Below, piece after piece: positions 15,729 to 24,101 of a stretch of 64,000 nt of DNA. Below the pieces are notes generated by a model. It worked only from the letters and a program-made list of their open reading frames with translations, was not told the origin of the DNA and ran no database searches. Position 1 is the stretch's first letter; each line of letters opens with the position of its first letter. The DNA comes from Subdoligranulum variabile (GTDB lineage: Bacteria > Bacillota > Clostridia > Oscillospirales > Ruminococcaceae), in NCBI RefSeq assembly GCF_025152575.1, contig NZ_CP102293.1, positions 930,001 to 994,000 on the forward strand. Direction: 5' to 3'. A program made the translations under genes and the position numbers.

Positions 15729-16808
15729 ATGCAAATGACATTCCGCTGGTATGGCGAGGGCAACGACTCTATCACCCTGGAACAGATCCGCCAGATTCCC
15801 GGCGTCACGGGGATCGTCTGGGCCCTGCACCACAAACAGCCCGGTGAGGTCTGGGAACCGGAGGAGATCGCCGCCGAGAAGGCCAAGATCGAGGCCGCCG
15901 GTTTCAACATTGATGTGGTGGAATCGGTCAATGTCCACGACGATATCAAGATCGGCCGTCCCACCCGGGACCAGTACATCGAAAATTACATCACCACCCT
16001 GCGCAATCTGGCCCAGGCGGGGGTCAAGGTCGTCACCTACAACTTCATGCCGGTCTTTGACTGGACCCGCACCGATCTGTTCCATCCCCTGCCCGACGGT
16101 TCCACCGCCATGTACTACCAGAAGGACCTGATCCAGGACGACCCCATGGAGATGGCGAAATACATCCTGGAAGGTTCCAAGGGCTACACGATGCCCGGCT
16201 GGGAACCCGAGCGGATGGCCAAGCTGCAGGAACTCTTTGCAGCCTACGCCCCCGTCACCAAGGAGATGCTGTGGGACAACCTGAAGTATTTCCTGGAAGC
16301 CATCATGCCTGTCTGCGAGGAGACCGGCATCAAGATGGCCATCCATCAGGACGATCCCCCGTGGGATATCTTCGGCCTGCCCCGCCTGCTGGTGGACAAG
16401 GAATCCATCGGCCGTTTCCTGAAGATGGTGGACCATCCCAACAACTGCCTCTGTCTGTGCTCCGGCTCTCTGGGTTCCAACCCCAAAAACAATGTAGCCG
16501 ACATCGTGCGCAGCTACTGCGACCGCATCGCCTTTGCCCATATCCGCAACGTGAAGCACTTCCCCAACGGAGATTTCTGCGAAGTGTCCCACCGGGACTG
16601 CGACGGCGATGTGGGCGTGCTGGAGATCGTCAAGGCCTACCACGACTGCGGCTACACCGGCTACATCCGTCCCGACCACGGCCGCCACATCTGGAATGAG
16701 CAGTGCCGTCCCGGGTACGGGCTCTACGACCGGGCGCTGGGAATCATGTACCTCCTGGGCGCCTGGGATATGCTGGACAAGACCGAGGGAAAGAAGGCAT
16801 CACGATGA
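15729..16808 (+). CDS. uxuA: D-mannonate dehydratase
   Basis: A 359-residue enzyme that dehydrates D-mannonate to 2-keto-3-deoxygluconate in hexuronate catabolism. The N-terminus (FRWYGEGNDSITLEQIRQIPG, then GIVWALHH) and the metal-site text MAIHQDDPPWDIFGLPR and IRPDHGRH are diagnostic of UxuA. Its length is usual for Firmicutes. It receives mannonate from UxuB; the stop overlaps the uxuB start by four bases. AAAAGGAGG precedes the start. No 2-keto-3-deoxygluconate kinase or aldolase gene follows in the window, so the lower pathway is elsewhere. Confidence 0.95.
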   Translation: MQMTFRWYGEGNDSITLEQIRQIPGVTGIVWALHHKQPGEVWEPEEIAAEKAKIEAAGFNIDVVESVNVHDDIKIGRPTRDQYIENYITTLRNLAQAGVKVVTYNFMPVFDWTRTDLFHPLPDGSTAMYYQKDLIQDDPMEMAKYILEGSKGYTMPGWEPERMAKLQELFAAYAPVTKEMLWDNLKYFLEAIMPVCEETGIKMAIHQDDPPWDIFGLPRLLVDKESIGRFLKMVDHPNNCLCLCSGSLGSNPKNNVADIVRSYCDRIAFAHIRNVKHFPNGDFCEVSHRDCDGDVGVLEIVKAYHDCGYTGYIRPDHGRHIWNEQCRPGYGLYDRALGIMYLLGAWDMLDKTEGKKASR

Positions 16809-18391
16809 AACTGAACTATGCATCCCTGCACCAGCCTGAAAACTGGCCCGGCTACCATCTGCCGTCTTTTGATCCGGAGGCTGTGGCACGCAGCACCCGT
16901 CAGCATCCCCGCTGGCTCCATTTCGGTGCCGGCAACATCTTCCGCATCTTTCCGGCGGTGCTCTGCCAGCGCCTCCTGGAAGCGGGCGAAACCGACACCG
17001 GCGTGATCTGCTGTGAAAGCTACGATGACGAGATCATCACCCGATGCTACCGCCCTTACGACAACCTGTCCATCGCCGTGACGCTGTGTCCCGACGGCAG
17101 CACGGAAAAAGAGGTGGTCGGTTCCATCTCGGAAAGTCTGACGCTGCTGGAGGATTCCGACCGCGTGCAGCAGATTTTTGAGGCCCCGTCGCTGCAGATG
17201 GTCTCCTTTACCATCACCGAAAAAGGGTACGCCCTGCGCAGTCCCGACGGTCAACTGACCCCTGTGGTGGCCGCCGATATGCAAAATGGTCCCGAAGGCT
17301 GCCGCCACCTGATGGCTCGTCTGGCGGCTTTCTGCCTGGCCCGCTGCCATGCCTGCGGCGCGCCGCTGGCACTGGTTTCCATGGACAACTGCTCCCACAA
17401 CGGCGAAAAGCTGCAGAACGCCGTGCTGGAGATTGCCCGTGCCTGGCACGACAACGGCAAAATCAGCGCCGAAGAACTGGCCTATCTGGAGGAGAAGATT
17501 TCCTTCCCCTGGTCCATGATCGACAAGATCACCCCGCGCCCCAACGCCGAGGTGGAAAAGCGGCTGCTGGCCGACGGGCTGGAGGATATCTCCCCCTTCG
17601 TCACCACCAAACATACCTACACTGCGGCCTTCGTCAACGCCGAGCGCCCGCAGTACCTGGTGGTGGAGGACAAGTTCCCCAATGGCCGTCCGGCTCTGGA
17701 GAAGGCCGGCGTCTACATGACCGACCGCGAGACCGTCAACAAGACCGAGCGGATGAAGGTCACTACCTGCCTGAACCCCCTGCACACCGCCATGAGCGTT
17801 TACGGCTGCATGCTGGGCTACACCCTCATCTGCGATGAGATGAAGGACGCCGACATTGTCGCCCTCATCAAGCGTCTGGGCTATGTGGAAGGTCTGCCCG
17901 TGGTGGTCAATCCCGGCATCCTGGAGCCCAAGGCCTTCATCGACGAGGTGGTGGAGCAGCGCCTGCCCAACCCCTTCATGCCCGACGCGCCCCAGCGTAT
18001 CGCCACCGATACCTCCCAGAAGGTGGGCATCCGTTTCGGCGAGACCATCAAGAGCTACATCGCCGGGGGCCGCGACCTGAACACCCTGGTGTCCATTCCT
18101 CTGGCCATCGCGGGCTGGCTGCGCTATCTGCTGGCCGTGGATGACAACCTGGCGCCGATGGAGGTTTCGCCCGATCCGCTGAAAGATGATCTGCAGGCCA
18201 AGCTGGCCGGCATCGAAGCGGGCAAGCCCGAGACCTACCAGGGTCAGCTGAAAGCCATCCTGTGCAACGAGGTGATTTTCGGCACCGATCTGACCAGGAC
18301 CGTTCTGGCCGACAAGATCGAGCAGTACTTTGTGGCCGAGCTGGCCGGCCCCGGCGCCGTGCGCAAGACCCTGCACGAAGCGCTGCACTGA
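16805..18391 (+). CDS. uxuB: Fructuronate reductase (mannitol dehydrogenase family)
   Basis: A 528-residue NAD-dependent polyol dehydrogenase family enzyme reducing D-fructuronate to D-mannonate. The chosen ATG at 16805 overlaps the uxuA stop and begins MKLNYASL; a longer in-frame extension runs inside uxuA and is not credible. Marks include HFGAGNIFRIF (nucleotide-binding N-terminus), SMDNCSHNG and the catalytic Lys region FPWSMIDKITPRP. With UxaC encoded at 50.4 kb (glucuronate to fructuronate), UxuB and UxuA form the complete glucuronate-to-KDG route. It is the last gene of the operon, followed by a strong terminator. Confidence 0.94.
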   Translation: MKLNYASLHQPENWPGYHLPSFDPEAVARSTRQHPRWLHFGAGNIFRIFPAVLCQRLLEAGETDTGVICCESYDDEIITRCYRPYDNLSIAVTLCPDGSTEKEVVGSISESLTLLEDSDRVQQIFEAPSLQMVSFTITEKGYALRSPDGQLTPVVAADMQNGPEGCRHLMARLAAFCLARCHACGAPLALVSMDNCSHNGEKLQNAVLEIARAWHDNGKISAEELAYLEEKISFPWSMIDKITPRPNAEVEKRLLADGLEDISPFVTTKHTYTAAFVNAERPQYLVVEDKFPNGRPALEKAGVYMTDRETVNKTERMKVTTCLNPLHTAMSVYGCMLGYTLICDEMKDADIVALIKRLGYVEGLPVVVNPGILEPKAFIDEVVEQRLPNPFMPDAPQRIATDTSQKVGIRFGETIKSYIAGGRDLNTLVSIPLAIAGWLRYLLAVDDNLAPMEVSPDPLKDDLQAKLAGIEAGKPETYQGQLKAILCNEVIFGTDLTRTVLADKIEQYFVAELAGPGAVRKTLHEALH

Positions 18392-18480
18392 TTCGTTCCG
18401 ACGCGTGTTTGCATAAAGCCCCGGAAAACCGCTCCCAAGCCAAAAAACGCCCGCTTCTTCCATTGCATACAAGATAAAAA

Positions 18481-18532
18481 GGTCCGCATCGGCCAGAGTC
18501 CATAACACTCTGGTCCGATGCGGACCTTTTTT
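18481..18532. terminator. Strong bidirectional terminator between uxuB and the surface protein gene
   Basis: GGTCCGCATCGG and AGAGT pair with ACTCT and CCGATGCGGACC, flanked by AAAAA on the left and TTTTTT on the right. It can serve both convergent genes. Confidence 0.93.
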
Positions 18533-18615
18533 ATAGAACCATTTTCAGAACGGAACTACTGCACAAAGCAATCAGCCAACCGGTGATTGCTGCTGTTCCA
18601 CAGCATCCGCCTGTA

Positions 18616-21600
18616 TTACTTGGTGATGGTGAAGGTGCGGGTAATGGGCAAAGCGAAATGGTTGCCGCCCAGGATGCAAACCGTCATCACATAGCTGCCC
18701 GGCTCCGTGGGAGGCGTGGTGGTGCTGGAATAAATACGCCATTTGCTGGTAAAGCCGGAATACAGATAGTGCACACCGCTCTGGTCAATGGAAACATCCC
18801 CGTTGTAACTCAGAATGGCTTTGAAATTGAAGTTCTTCGCCTGTTCAACGGTCATCTTGCCGGTGATGTCCTGCTGCCAGGTCAGCTTCGTGCCGCTCAG
18901 GCGCATTTTCACCAACAGGAATCCAACGCCCACACCGGTCTCATAATTCTTGCTGTCCGTCACCGCACCCACGGTATACAGACCCGCCCGGTTAGGCGTA
19001 CCGAAGGAAACCCGCAGGTTGTCCGTCACAGAGGGCAGCTTGTTGATCACGGTCATGATCTGGCCGAACGTTCCCGTGTCGATGTTCAGTTTATCCAGCA
19101 GATCCAGAAGCTCCTGCGTATTGAACAGATCGCGCAGTTCGCCCAGGGTCATTCCATCGTTCATCACCTGGGTGAAGCTCTTCCCGTAAATCTTCTCCAT
19201 CAAAGGATCCAGAATCTTCAGGAACGCCGTATTGGTATAACGGTCCGGCAGGTCCAGATAAATGGCGGTGGTCACATTGCTGGTGGTGCCCGCATAGATG
19301 GTATACACGTCGAACTTGTCCGCCGGATTCATCGTGATGAAATCCGCCGGTACCTGCTGGTCAGCATAGATGTTGGTGGAATGTACTGTGACGCTCACCT
19401 TTGCCTTGTTGACCGTTACGGTACTTTCGGCCTCTTCACTGGGCCGATACTCTGCATTGCCCTTGTAGCTTACGCGGATGGCCTGCGCTTCGCCTGCACC
19501 CATAGACGGGTATTGTCCCAGCACAGTGCCGTTCACCTCATAGGTTTTGCCTTCGATCGGCACCCACTGGGTCAGTACCTTATCGCCGATCAGATCTCCC
19601 AGATCGCCAAGGTCGCCCAGACCCAGATCCACACCGCTCTCCATATCGGTGAGCTTGGCCTGATATTCAATGGTAAAGTCGTCCAGATCCAGCGTTTCGC
19701 GGGCAGGCAGGGTGGAATTGTCCCAATCGATCACATAATCGAAAATTTCCTGCTTCATCACGGCCGGATCCATATTGTAGGTAAAGGACACACCGCTCTT
19801 CAGAGCCACGCTGCTGGCAAGACGGTTATCGGTTACGTTCACCGTCACCGTCACCGAATTGCCGCGGTATTCCCGGTTGCCGGGCCAGGAGATACGGATC
19901 TTCCATTCTCCCACCCCAAACTGAAGCAAGCCGGAGACAACATCCTGATCCAGGGGGCGGAAATTATTCGTGATGCCGGTCTTGTCGGCACTGTACTCTA
20001 CCGTGACGTCCTCCGCAGACAAGGAAAGAGGAGAAGTGGAGGATACTACCGCATTGTAAATAGCCGCGGCAGTAGCCGAGTAGTCATAGTCCTGTTCATC
20101 GTTGAAGACCAGACCCACTTCATAGGGACCATCATTCAGCTCGAACTGAAGCTGCTCGCGGTCCAGCACATTCACGGAAACTTCCACCGTGGTGGGGGCA
20201 TACTGCTGGTTGCCGGGCCAGGAAATGCGTACCTTCTGCGTACCGGCAGAGATCGCCGGCCAGGACAGAACGCTTCCCTTCTCGCCTTCCAGTGCCACGT
20301 ACTTGGCATCCGCATCGGTAAGCGCCTTGGTATAGTACGTGATGGTGACATTCTCCGCCGTCAGGACTTCCGAGGAATCCACCACCGCATTGAAAATGGC
20401 GCTGCGGACTGCCTCGTAGTCCACATCCAGATTCTCATCCACCGCCAGGACCACAGCATCCGGCGTCTCTTTCAGTTCATAGGGAGCCTTTTCCCGCTCA
20501 GTCACCGTGACCGTGGCATCAATGGTCGTGGGGGCATACTGCTGGTTGCCGGGCCAGGAAATCCGTACCTTCTGCGTACCGGCAGAGATCGCCGGCCAGG
20601 ACAGAACGCTTCCCTTCTCGCCTTCCAGCGCCACATACTTGGCATCCGCATCGGTAAGCGCCTTGGTATAGTACGTGATGGTGACATTCTCCGCCGTCAG
20701 GACTTCCGAGGAATCCACCACTGCATTGAAAATGGCGCTGCGGACTGCCTCGTAGTCCACATCCAGATTCTCATCCACCGCCAGGACCACAGCATCCGGC
20801 GTCTCTTTCAGTTCATAGGGAGCCTTTTCCCGCTCAGTCACCGTGACCGTGGCATCAATGGTCGTGGGGGCATACTGCTGGTTGCCGGGCCAGGAAATCC
20901 GTACCCTCTGCGTACCGGCAGAGATCGCCGGCCAGGACAGAACGCTTCCCTTCTCGCCTTCCAGCGCCACGTACTTGGCATCCGCATCGGTAAGCGCCTT
21001 GGTATAGTACGTGATGGTGACATTCTCCGCCGTCAGGACTTCCGAGGAATCCACCACTGCATTGAAAATGGCGCTGCGGACTGCCTCGTAGTCCACACCC
21101 ATGTTCTCATCCACCGCCAGGACCACAGCATCCGGCGTCTCTTTCAGTTCATAGGGAGCCTTTTCCCGCTCAGTCACCGTGACCGTGGCATCAATGGTCG
21201 TGGGGGCATACTGCTGGTTGCCGGGCCAGGAAATCCGTACCCTCTGCGTACCGGCAGAGATCGCCGGCCAGGACAGAACGCTTCCCTTCTCGCCTTCCAG
21301 CGCCACGTACTTGGCATCCGCATCGGTAAGCGCCTTGGTATAGTACGTGATGGTGACATTCTCCGCCGTCAGAACTTCCGAGGAATCCACCACTGCATTG
21401 AAAATGGCGCTGCGGACTGCTTCGTAGTCCACACCCATGTTCTCATCCACCGCCAGGACCACAGGATCCGGCGTCTCTTTCAGCGCGTAGGGAGCTTTCC
21501 CACGCTCGTTTATGGTAACTTTTCCTTGTGCTTCCGTGCCATAATATTCAGTAGTCCCGGCGTAGGTAATTTTAATATCACATTCACCAGCTGAAATCGC

Positions 21601-22635
21601 GGGATAAGTTAATCCATCTACTTTGCCGCCTTCCAGCGGTGCCCAGTCCTTGCCCCAACTGCCCCAAGCGCCCGTGGCAACCTCCGCGTAGTATGTGATC
21701 GTAACATCATCCACCGTCAAAGAGGGGGTGGAAGATGCAACCAGCTTGTCGAACAGTTCCTGTTTCAATGCTGCATAATCTACCGAAAGATCATCCTTAT
21801 AGGGCAAAGCAACCGAAACACCCTCGTTCAACTCAATGGACGCTGTGTTTTTATCCACTTTGTGCAGCGTAACAGTGATGTCCTCCTGCCCTTTCAGACG
21901 AACCGGATACGCCTCGTTCTTGTTGTTTGCCAGCGCGGGGTGTGTATATTCGATATGATTTTTTGTACTGGTAAATCCATCTACCGAGCCCCAAGCCGTA
22001 TTAGAAAAGATCAGGCCTGCCGTCGCTTTACATTCGTATTCCCACTCCAGGTCTTCCGGATTTACTTGATCCTTATTGACAACAAGTGCCTCAAAAAGGA
22101 TCTGATTGACGGTTTCGAGATCACTTCCCTGAGGAATAACAGCCGTACCGTCCTGCAGCTCTACTGTCGCGGCTTTGGTATCAGCCGCTCTGTCGGACAG
22201 TTCCGAAACCGCAGCAGGCTGCTGCCCAAGAGAATTGCTTTCGTCTGACTCCGCCACAGGCTGCTGCACGGTAGAATCTTCCGTCAGTTCTGTGTTGTTG
22301 TCCGTTGTCGCCGCAGGCTGCTGCACGGTAGAATCTTCCGTCAGCTCTGTGTTATCCACTGCCGACTCTGGCTGCTCCGTGGTCAAATCCTCTGTCTGTT
22401 CTGTGTTATCTGCTGCAGACTCCGGCTGCTGTGTGGTCGAACTGTCTCCAGTTTCCTGTTCTTCCACCGGCACCGCTGCCAAGTCATCGACCTGGTCAGG
22501 CGCCGTTCCTCCGCTTTCAGACTGCGCAGTCGGCGCAGCCATCTCCTCTGCCAGCGTAGCATAAGGTGCACACTGCAATACAAGCAGTGTGGCCATGATG
22601 CCAGCCAGCATTCGTTTGAATCTGTGCATGATCAT
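18616..22635 (-). CDS. Very large secreted repeat protein (function unknown)
   Basis: A secreted protein of about 1339 residues. A signal peptide (RFKRMLAGIMATLLVLQC, cut near TLAEE) leads to a low-complexity Glu/Thr/Gln/Ser stalk (about 35-140) built of repeated QPES/QPAA and LTEDSTVQQP units. Four near-identical 112-residue modules follow (about 380-827), each starting KAPYELKETPD and ending TVTVTERE, with more diverged copies before and after; they look like beta-sandwich repeats. No LPXTG motif, SLH domain or terminal membrane helix is visible, so attachment is unclear. Start choice: TTG 22638, ATG 22635 and ATG 22629 are all possible behind AGGAGG. A surface or matrix role is inference. 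Confidence 0.85.
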   Translation of the reverse strand: MIMHRFKRMLAGIMATLLVLQCAPYATLAEEMAAPTAQSESGGTAPDQVDDLAAVPVEEQETGDSSTTQQPESAADNTEQTEDLTTEQPESAVDNTELTEDSTVQQPAATTDNNTELTEDSTVQQPVAESDESNSLGQQPAAVSELSDRAADTKAATVELQDGTAVIPQGSDLETVNQILFEALVVNKDQVNPEDLEWEYECKATAGLIFSNTAWGSVDGFTSTKNHIEYTHPALANNKNEAYPVRLKGQEDITVTLHKVDKNTASIELNEGVSVALPYKDDLSVDYAALKQELFDKLVASSTPSLTVDDVTITYYAEVATGAWGSWGKDWAPLEGGKVDGLTYPAISAGECDIKITYAGTTEYYGTEAQGKVTINERGKAPYALKETPDPVVLAVDENMGVDYEAVRSAIFNAVVDSSEVLTAENVTITYYTKALTDADAKYVALEGEKGSVLSWPAISAGTQRVRISWPGNQQYAPTTIDATVTVTEREKAPYELKETPDAVVLAVDENMGVDYEAVRSAIFNAVVDSSEVLTAENVTITYYTKALTDADAKYVALEGEKGSVLSWPAISAGTQRVRISWPGNQQYAPTTIDATVTVTEREKAPYELKETPDAVVLAVDENLDVDYEAVRSAIFNAVVDSSEVLTAENVTITYYTKALTDADAKYVALEGEKGSVLSWPAISAGTQKVRISWPGNQQYAPTTIDATVTVTEREKAPYELKETPDAVVLAVDENLDVDYEAVRSAIFNAVVDSSEVLTAENVTITYYTKALTDADAKYVALEGEKGSVLSWPAISAGTQKVRISWPGNQQYAPTTVEVSVNVLDREQLQFELNDGPYEVGLVFNDEQDYDYSATAAAIYNAVVSSTSPLSLSAEDVTVEYSADKTGITNNFRPLDQDVVSGLLQFGVGEWKIRISWPGNREYRGNSVTVTVNVTDNRLASSVALKSGVSFTYNMDPAVMKQEIFDYVIDWDNSTLPARETLDLDDFTIEYQAKLTDMESGVDLGLGDLGDLGDLIGDKVLTQWVPIEGKTYEVNGTVLGQYPSMGAGEAQAIRVSYKGNAEYRPSEEAESTVTVNKAKVSVTVHSTNIYADQQVPADFITMNPADKFDVYTIYAGTTSNVTTAIYLDLPDRYTNTAFLKILDPLMEKIYGKSFTQVMNDGMTLGELRDLFNTQELLDLLDKLNIDTGTFGQIMTVINKLPSVTDNLRVSFGTPNRAGLYTVGAVTDSKNYETGVGVGFLLVKMRLSGTKLTWQQDITGKMTVEQAKNFNFKAILSYNGDVSIDQSGVHYLYSGFTSKWRIYSSTTTPPTEPGSYVMTVCILGGNHFALPITRTFTITK
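20155..21498 (-). repeat. Four tandem 336-bp near-identical repeats inside the secreted protein gene
   Basis: Units run 21163-21498, 20827-21162, 20491-20826 and 20155-20490, each exactly 112 codons. Differences between units are few and mostly single bases, for example ATGGGTGTG versus CTGGATGTG in the DEN(M/L)(G/D)VDYE text. Such similarity implies recent duplication or ongoing gene conversion, and copy number could change by recombination. Confidence 0.95.
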
Positions 22636-22708
22636 CAAGCCTCCTCTGATCTTTTGGTCTCGCTGTATTCATTCCTCAGTTTTACAACGAATTGCACCAA
22701 ACGTCTCT

Positions 22709-22737
22709 ATTATAACGCTCGTTATAGAGTAAATCAA
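22709..22737 (-). promoter_or_regulatory. Promoter of the repeat protein gene with overlapping palindrome
   Basis: On the minus strand TTGATT (22737-22732), a 17-base spacer and TATAAT (22714-22709) make a near-consensus promoter. The perfect inverted repeat TATAACG-CT-CGTTATA (22711-22726) covers the spacer and -10 and is a good operator candidate. Confidence 0.65.
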
Positions 22738-22902
22738 GCGAGAATAGACTCGATTTTTCAAAAGTTTTCTCATTTTTACGCGTTTCTTATAAACAACTAT
22801 AAGAATATTCTGTATTATTATGTTTGTCATCGCTTCCTTGGTCTGTATCTCTCCTCGCATTTTCCTTTCCTCCCTTGCGCCGATCCATCGCAGAGATTTT
22901 TC

Positions 22903-22932
22903 TTGACATTTTCATTTTCCTTGTGCTAAACT
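22903..22932 (+). promoter_or_regulatory. Promoter upstream of the DUF2798 gene
   Basis: TTGACA (22903-22908), an 18-base spacer and TAAACT (22927-22932). The start of transcription would be near 22939, which places the hairpin at 22960-23002 inside the leader. Between 22738 and 22902 the sequence is AT-rich and no gene is seen. Confidence 0.55.
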
Positions 22933-22959
22933 ATTGGTAATTACTGGTAGTCGTCTGAA

Positions 22960-23002
22960 GAAACGCAGCGGACAAAAGGTTGTCCGCTGCGTTTCTTTTT
23001 TT
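22960..23002 (+). terminator. Terminator hairpin in the leader of the DUF2798 gene (attenuator candidate)
   Basis: A perfect 15-bp stem (GAAACGCAGCGGACA with TGTCCGCTGCGTTTC), a six-base loop and seven T form a textbook terminator. It lies downstream of the only good promoter and 41 bases upstream of the start codon, so transcription of the gene must read through it. Confidence 0.8.
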
Positions 23003-23043
23003 GCGCTCCGGTAATGCGAGTAGTATAAAGGAGAAGAGAAAGT

Positions 23044-23526
23044 ATGCCCCAAACCAAATTTCAGAATGTTGTCTACACCATCATCATGGCCCTGATCATG
23101 GTCTACGGTATGATCTGCTACAACGTAGCCCTGAACACCAACGGCGTCACCAACGCCACCTTCGTCATGGCCCTGCATGAGCTGCCCATCATGATGCCCA
23201 TCGCCGCCATCCTGGAGTTCTTCATCGTGGAAAAGCTGGCCACCAAGCTGGCCTTCACCGTGGCGCGTCCCACCGACCGTCCCCAGATCATCACCTACGC
23301 CATCTCCACCATGATCGTCTGCCTGATGTGCCCCACCATGAGCCTGATCGCCACCCTGCTGTTCAAGACCCCCAGCTTCGGCACCTGGATCCAGACCTGG
23401 GGCATGAACATGCCCATGGCGCTGATCTGGCAGCTGCTGTTTGCCGGCCCTCTGACCCGCCTGATCTTCCGCAACCTGTTCCGCAAACAGCTGGCCGCTT
23501 CCGCTGCCGCCCAGGACAACCACTAA
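23044..23526 (+). CDS. DUF2798-like small membrane protein
   Basis: A 160-residue integral membrane protein with about four hydrophobic helices arranged as two similar halves: each half begins with a polar stretch and then a long helix (VVYTIIMALIMVYGMICYN; ITYAISTMIVCLMCPTMS). This matches DUF2798 proteins, whose function is unknown. The start is ATG 23044 with GGAGAAGAG upstream. The short C-terminal tail is Ala-rich and cytosolic. It is probably a single-gene unit, with its own promoter, a leader terminator and a terminator at 23531-23563. The controlled leader suggests expression under a specific condition that cannot be named. Confidence 0.7.
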   Translation: MPQTKFQNVVYTIIMALIMVYGMICYNVALNTNGVTNATFVMALHELPIMMPIAAILEFFIVEKLATKLAFTVARPTDRPQIITYAISTMIVCLMCPTMSLIATLLFKTPSFGTWIQTWGMNMPMALIWQLLFAGPLTRLIFRNLFRKQLAASAAAQDNH

Positions 23527-23530
23527 ACGT

Positions 23531-23563
23531 AAAGACGCTGCCTGCGGGCGGCGTCTTTTTTTG
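23531..23563 (+). terminator. Intrinsic terminator after the DUF2798 gene
   Basis: AAAGACGC pairs with GCGTCTTT and is followed by a run of T. Confidence 0.85.
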
Positions 23564-23592
23564 TGTTTGGGAGAGATTTTTTCCGTTTGCTC

Positions 23593-23644
23593 TTGACATT
23601 CCCGCCGTACAGCGTACAATAGAGGCGAAAATAAGTTTACTTAT
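23593..23644 (+). promoter_or_regulatory. Promoter and MarR-type operator
   Basis: TTGACA (23593-23598), 16 bases and TACAAT (23615-23620). The perfect palindrome ATAAGTTTACTTAT (23631-23644) sits at the expected start of transcription, and a second short palindrome CTTATAGTAAG overlaps its end. This is a typical autorepression layout for a MarR gene. Confidence 0.65.
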
Positions 23645-23660
23645 AGTAAGGAGACTCACC

Positions 23661-24101
23661 ATGGAGAGCCTGCATTACCTGCTGATGAAAACCAACGCCC
23701 TGTTCCATAAGCGGGTCATGAGCGAGATGGGCAAGATCGGTCTGACCCCCGGCCAGCCCAAGGTACTGGAATACCTGATCCGGTACGGGGAGGCCGACCA
23801 GAAGACCATCGCCGCCTACTGTGAGATCGAACCCGCCACCGTGGGCAGCATTCTGTCCCGCATGGAGGAGGGCGGACTGATCCTGCGGCGGCAGAAGGCC
23901 GGCAACCGGCGCTCGCTGTATGTTTCGCTGACCGAAAAAGGGCGGGAGGACGCCCAGCGGGTGGAGACCGCCTTCCGCGCGGTGGAAGAGGAAGCAGCCG
24001 GGGAACTCTCCCCCGCCGAGCAGCAGACTCTGCAGGAACTCCTGAGCAGGCTGTACGCCAACCTGCAATCCAACAGCCAAAAGGAGAAGGAATCATCATG
24101 A
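23661..24101 (+). CDS. MarR-family transcriptional regulator
   Basis: A 146-residue winged-helix regulator. ATG 23661 follows AAGGAG; longer in-frame starts run back into the previous gene and are not used. The recognition region reads TIAAYCEIEPATVGSILSRMEEGGLILRRQKAGNRR, with the beta-wing Asn-Arg-Arg and the usual YVSLTEKGRE after it. The dimerisation helices form both ends. It overlaps the downstream membrane protein by four bases (ATGA), so the pair is co-translated and the membrane protein is its likely target and partner gene. A palindrome over the transcription start suggests autorepression. The ligand is unknown. Confidence 0.92.
   Translation: MESLHYLLMKTNALFHKRVMSEMGKIGLTPGQPKVLEYLIRYGEADQKTIAAYCEIEPATVGSILSRMEEGGLILRRQKAGNRRSLYVSLTEKGREDAQRVETAFRAVEEEAAGELSPAEQQTLQELLSRLYANLQSNSQKEKESS

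Noticed and set aside
20155..21498. 336-bp repeats considered as a mobile element or integron-like array
   Set aside because: They are whole protein modules in a single reading frame with no recombination sites or transposase.
18583..21594. Plus-strand frame of about 1000 codons across the 336-bp repeats
   Set aside because: It is the antisense of the secreted repeat protein; the minus-strand frame has a signal peptide, promoter and ribosome site, the plus-strand one has none.
23005..23035. Possible second promoter for the DUF2798 gene (TATAAA at 23023-23028 with TTGCGC 17 bases upstream)
   Set aside because: Transcription would start near 23035, within ten bases of the ATG and beyond the ribosome site, so it cannot drive normal translation.
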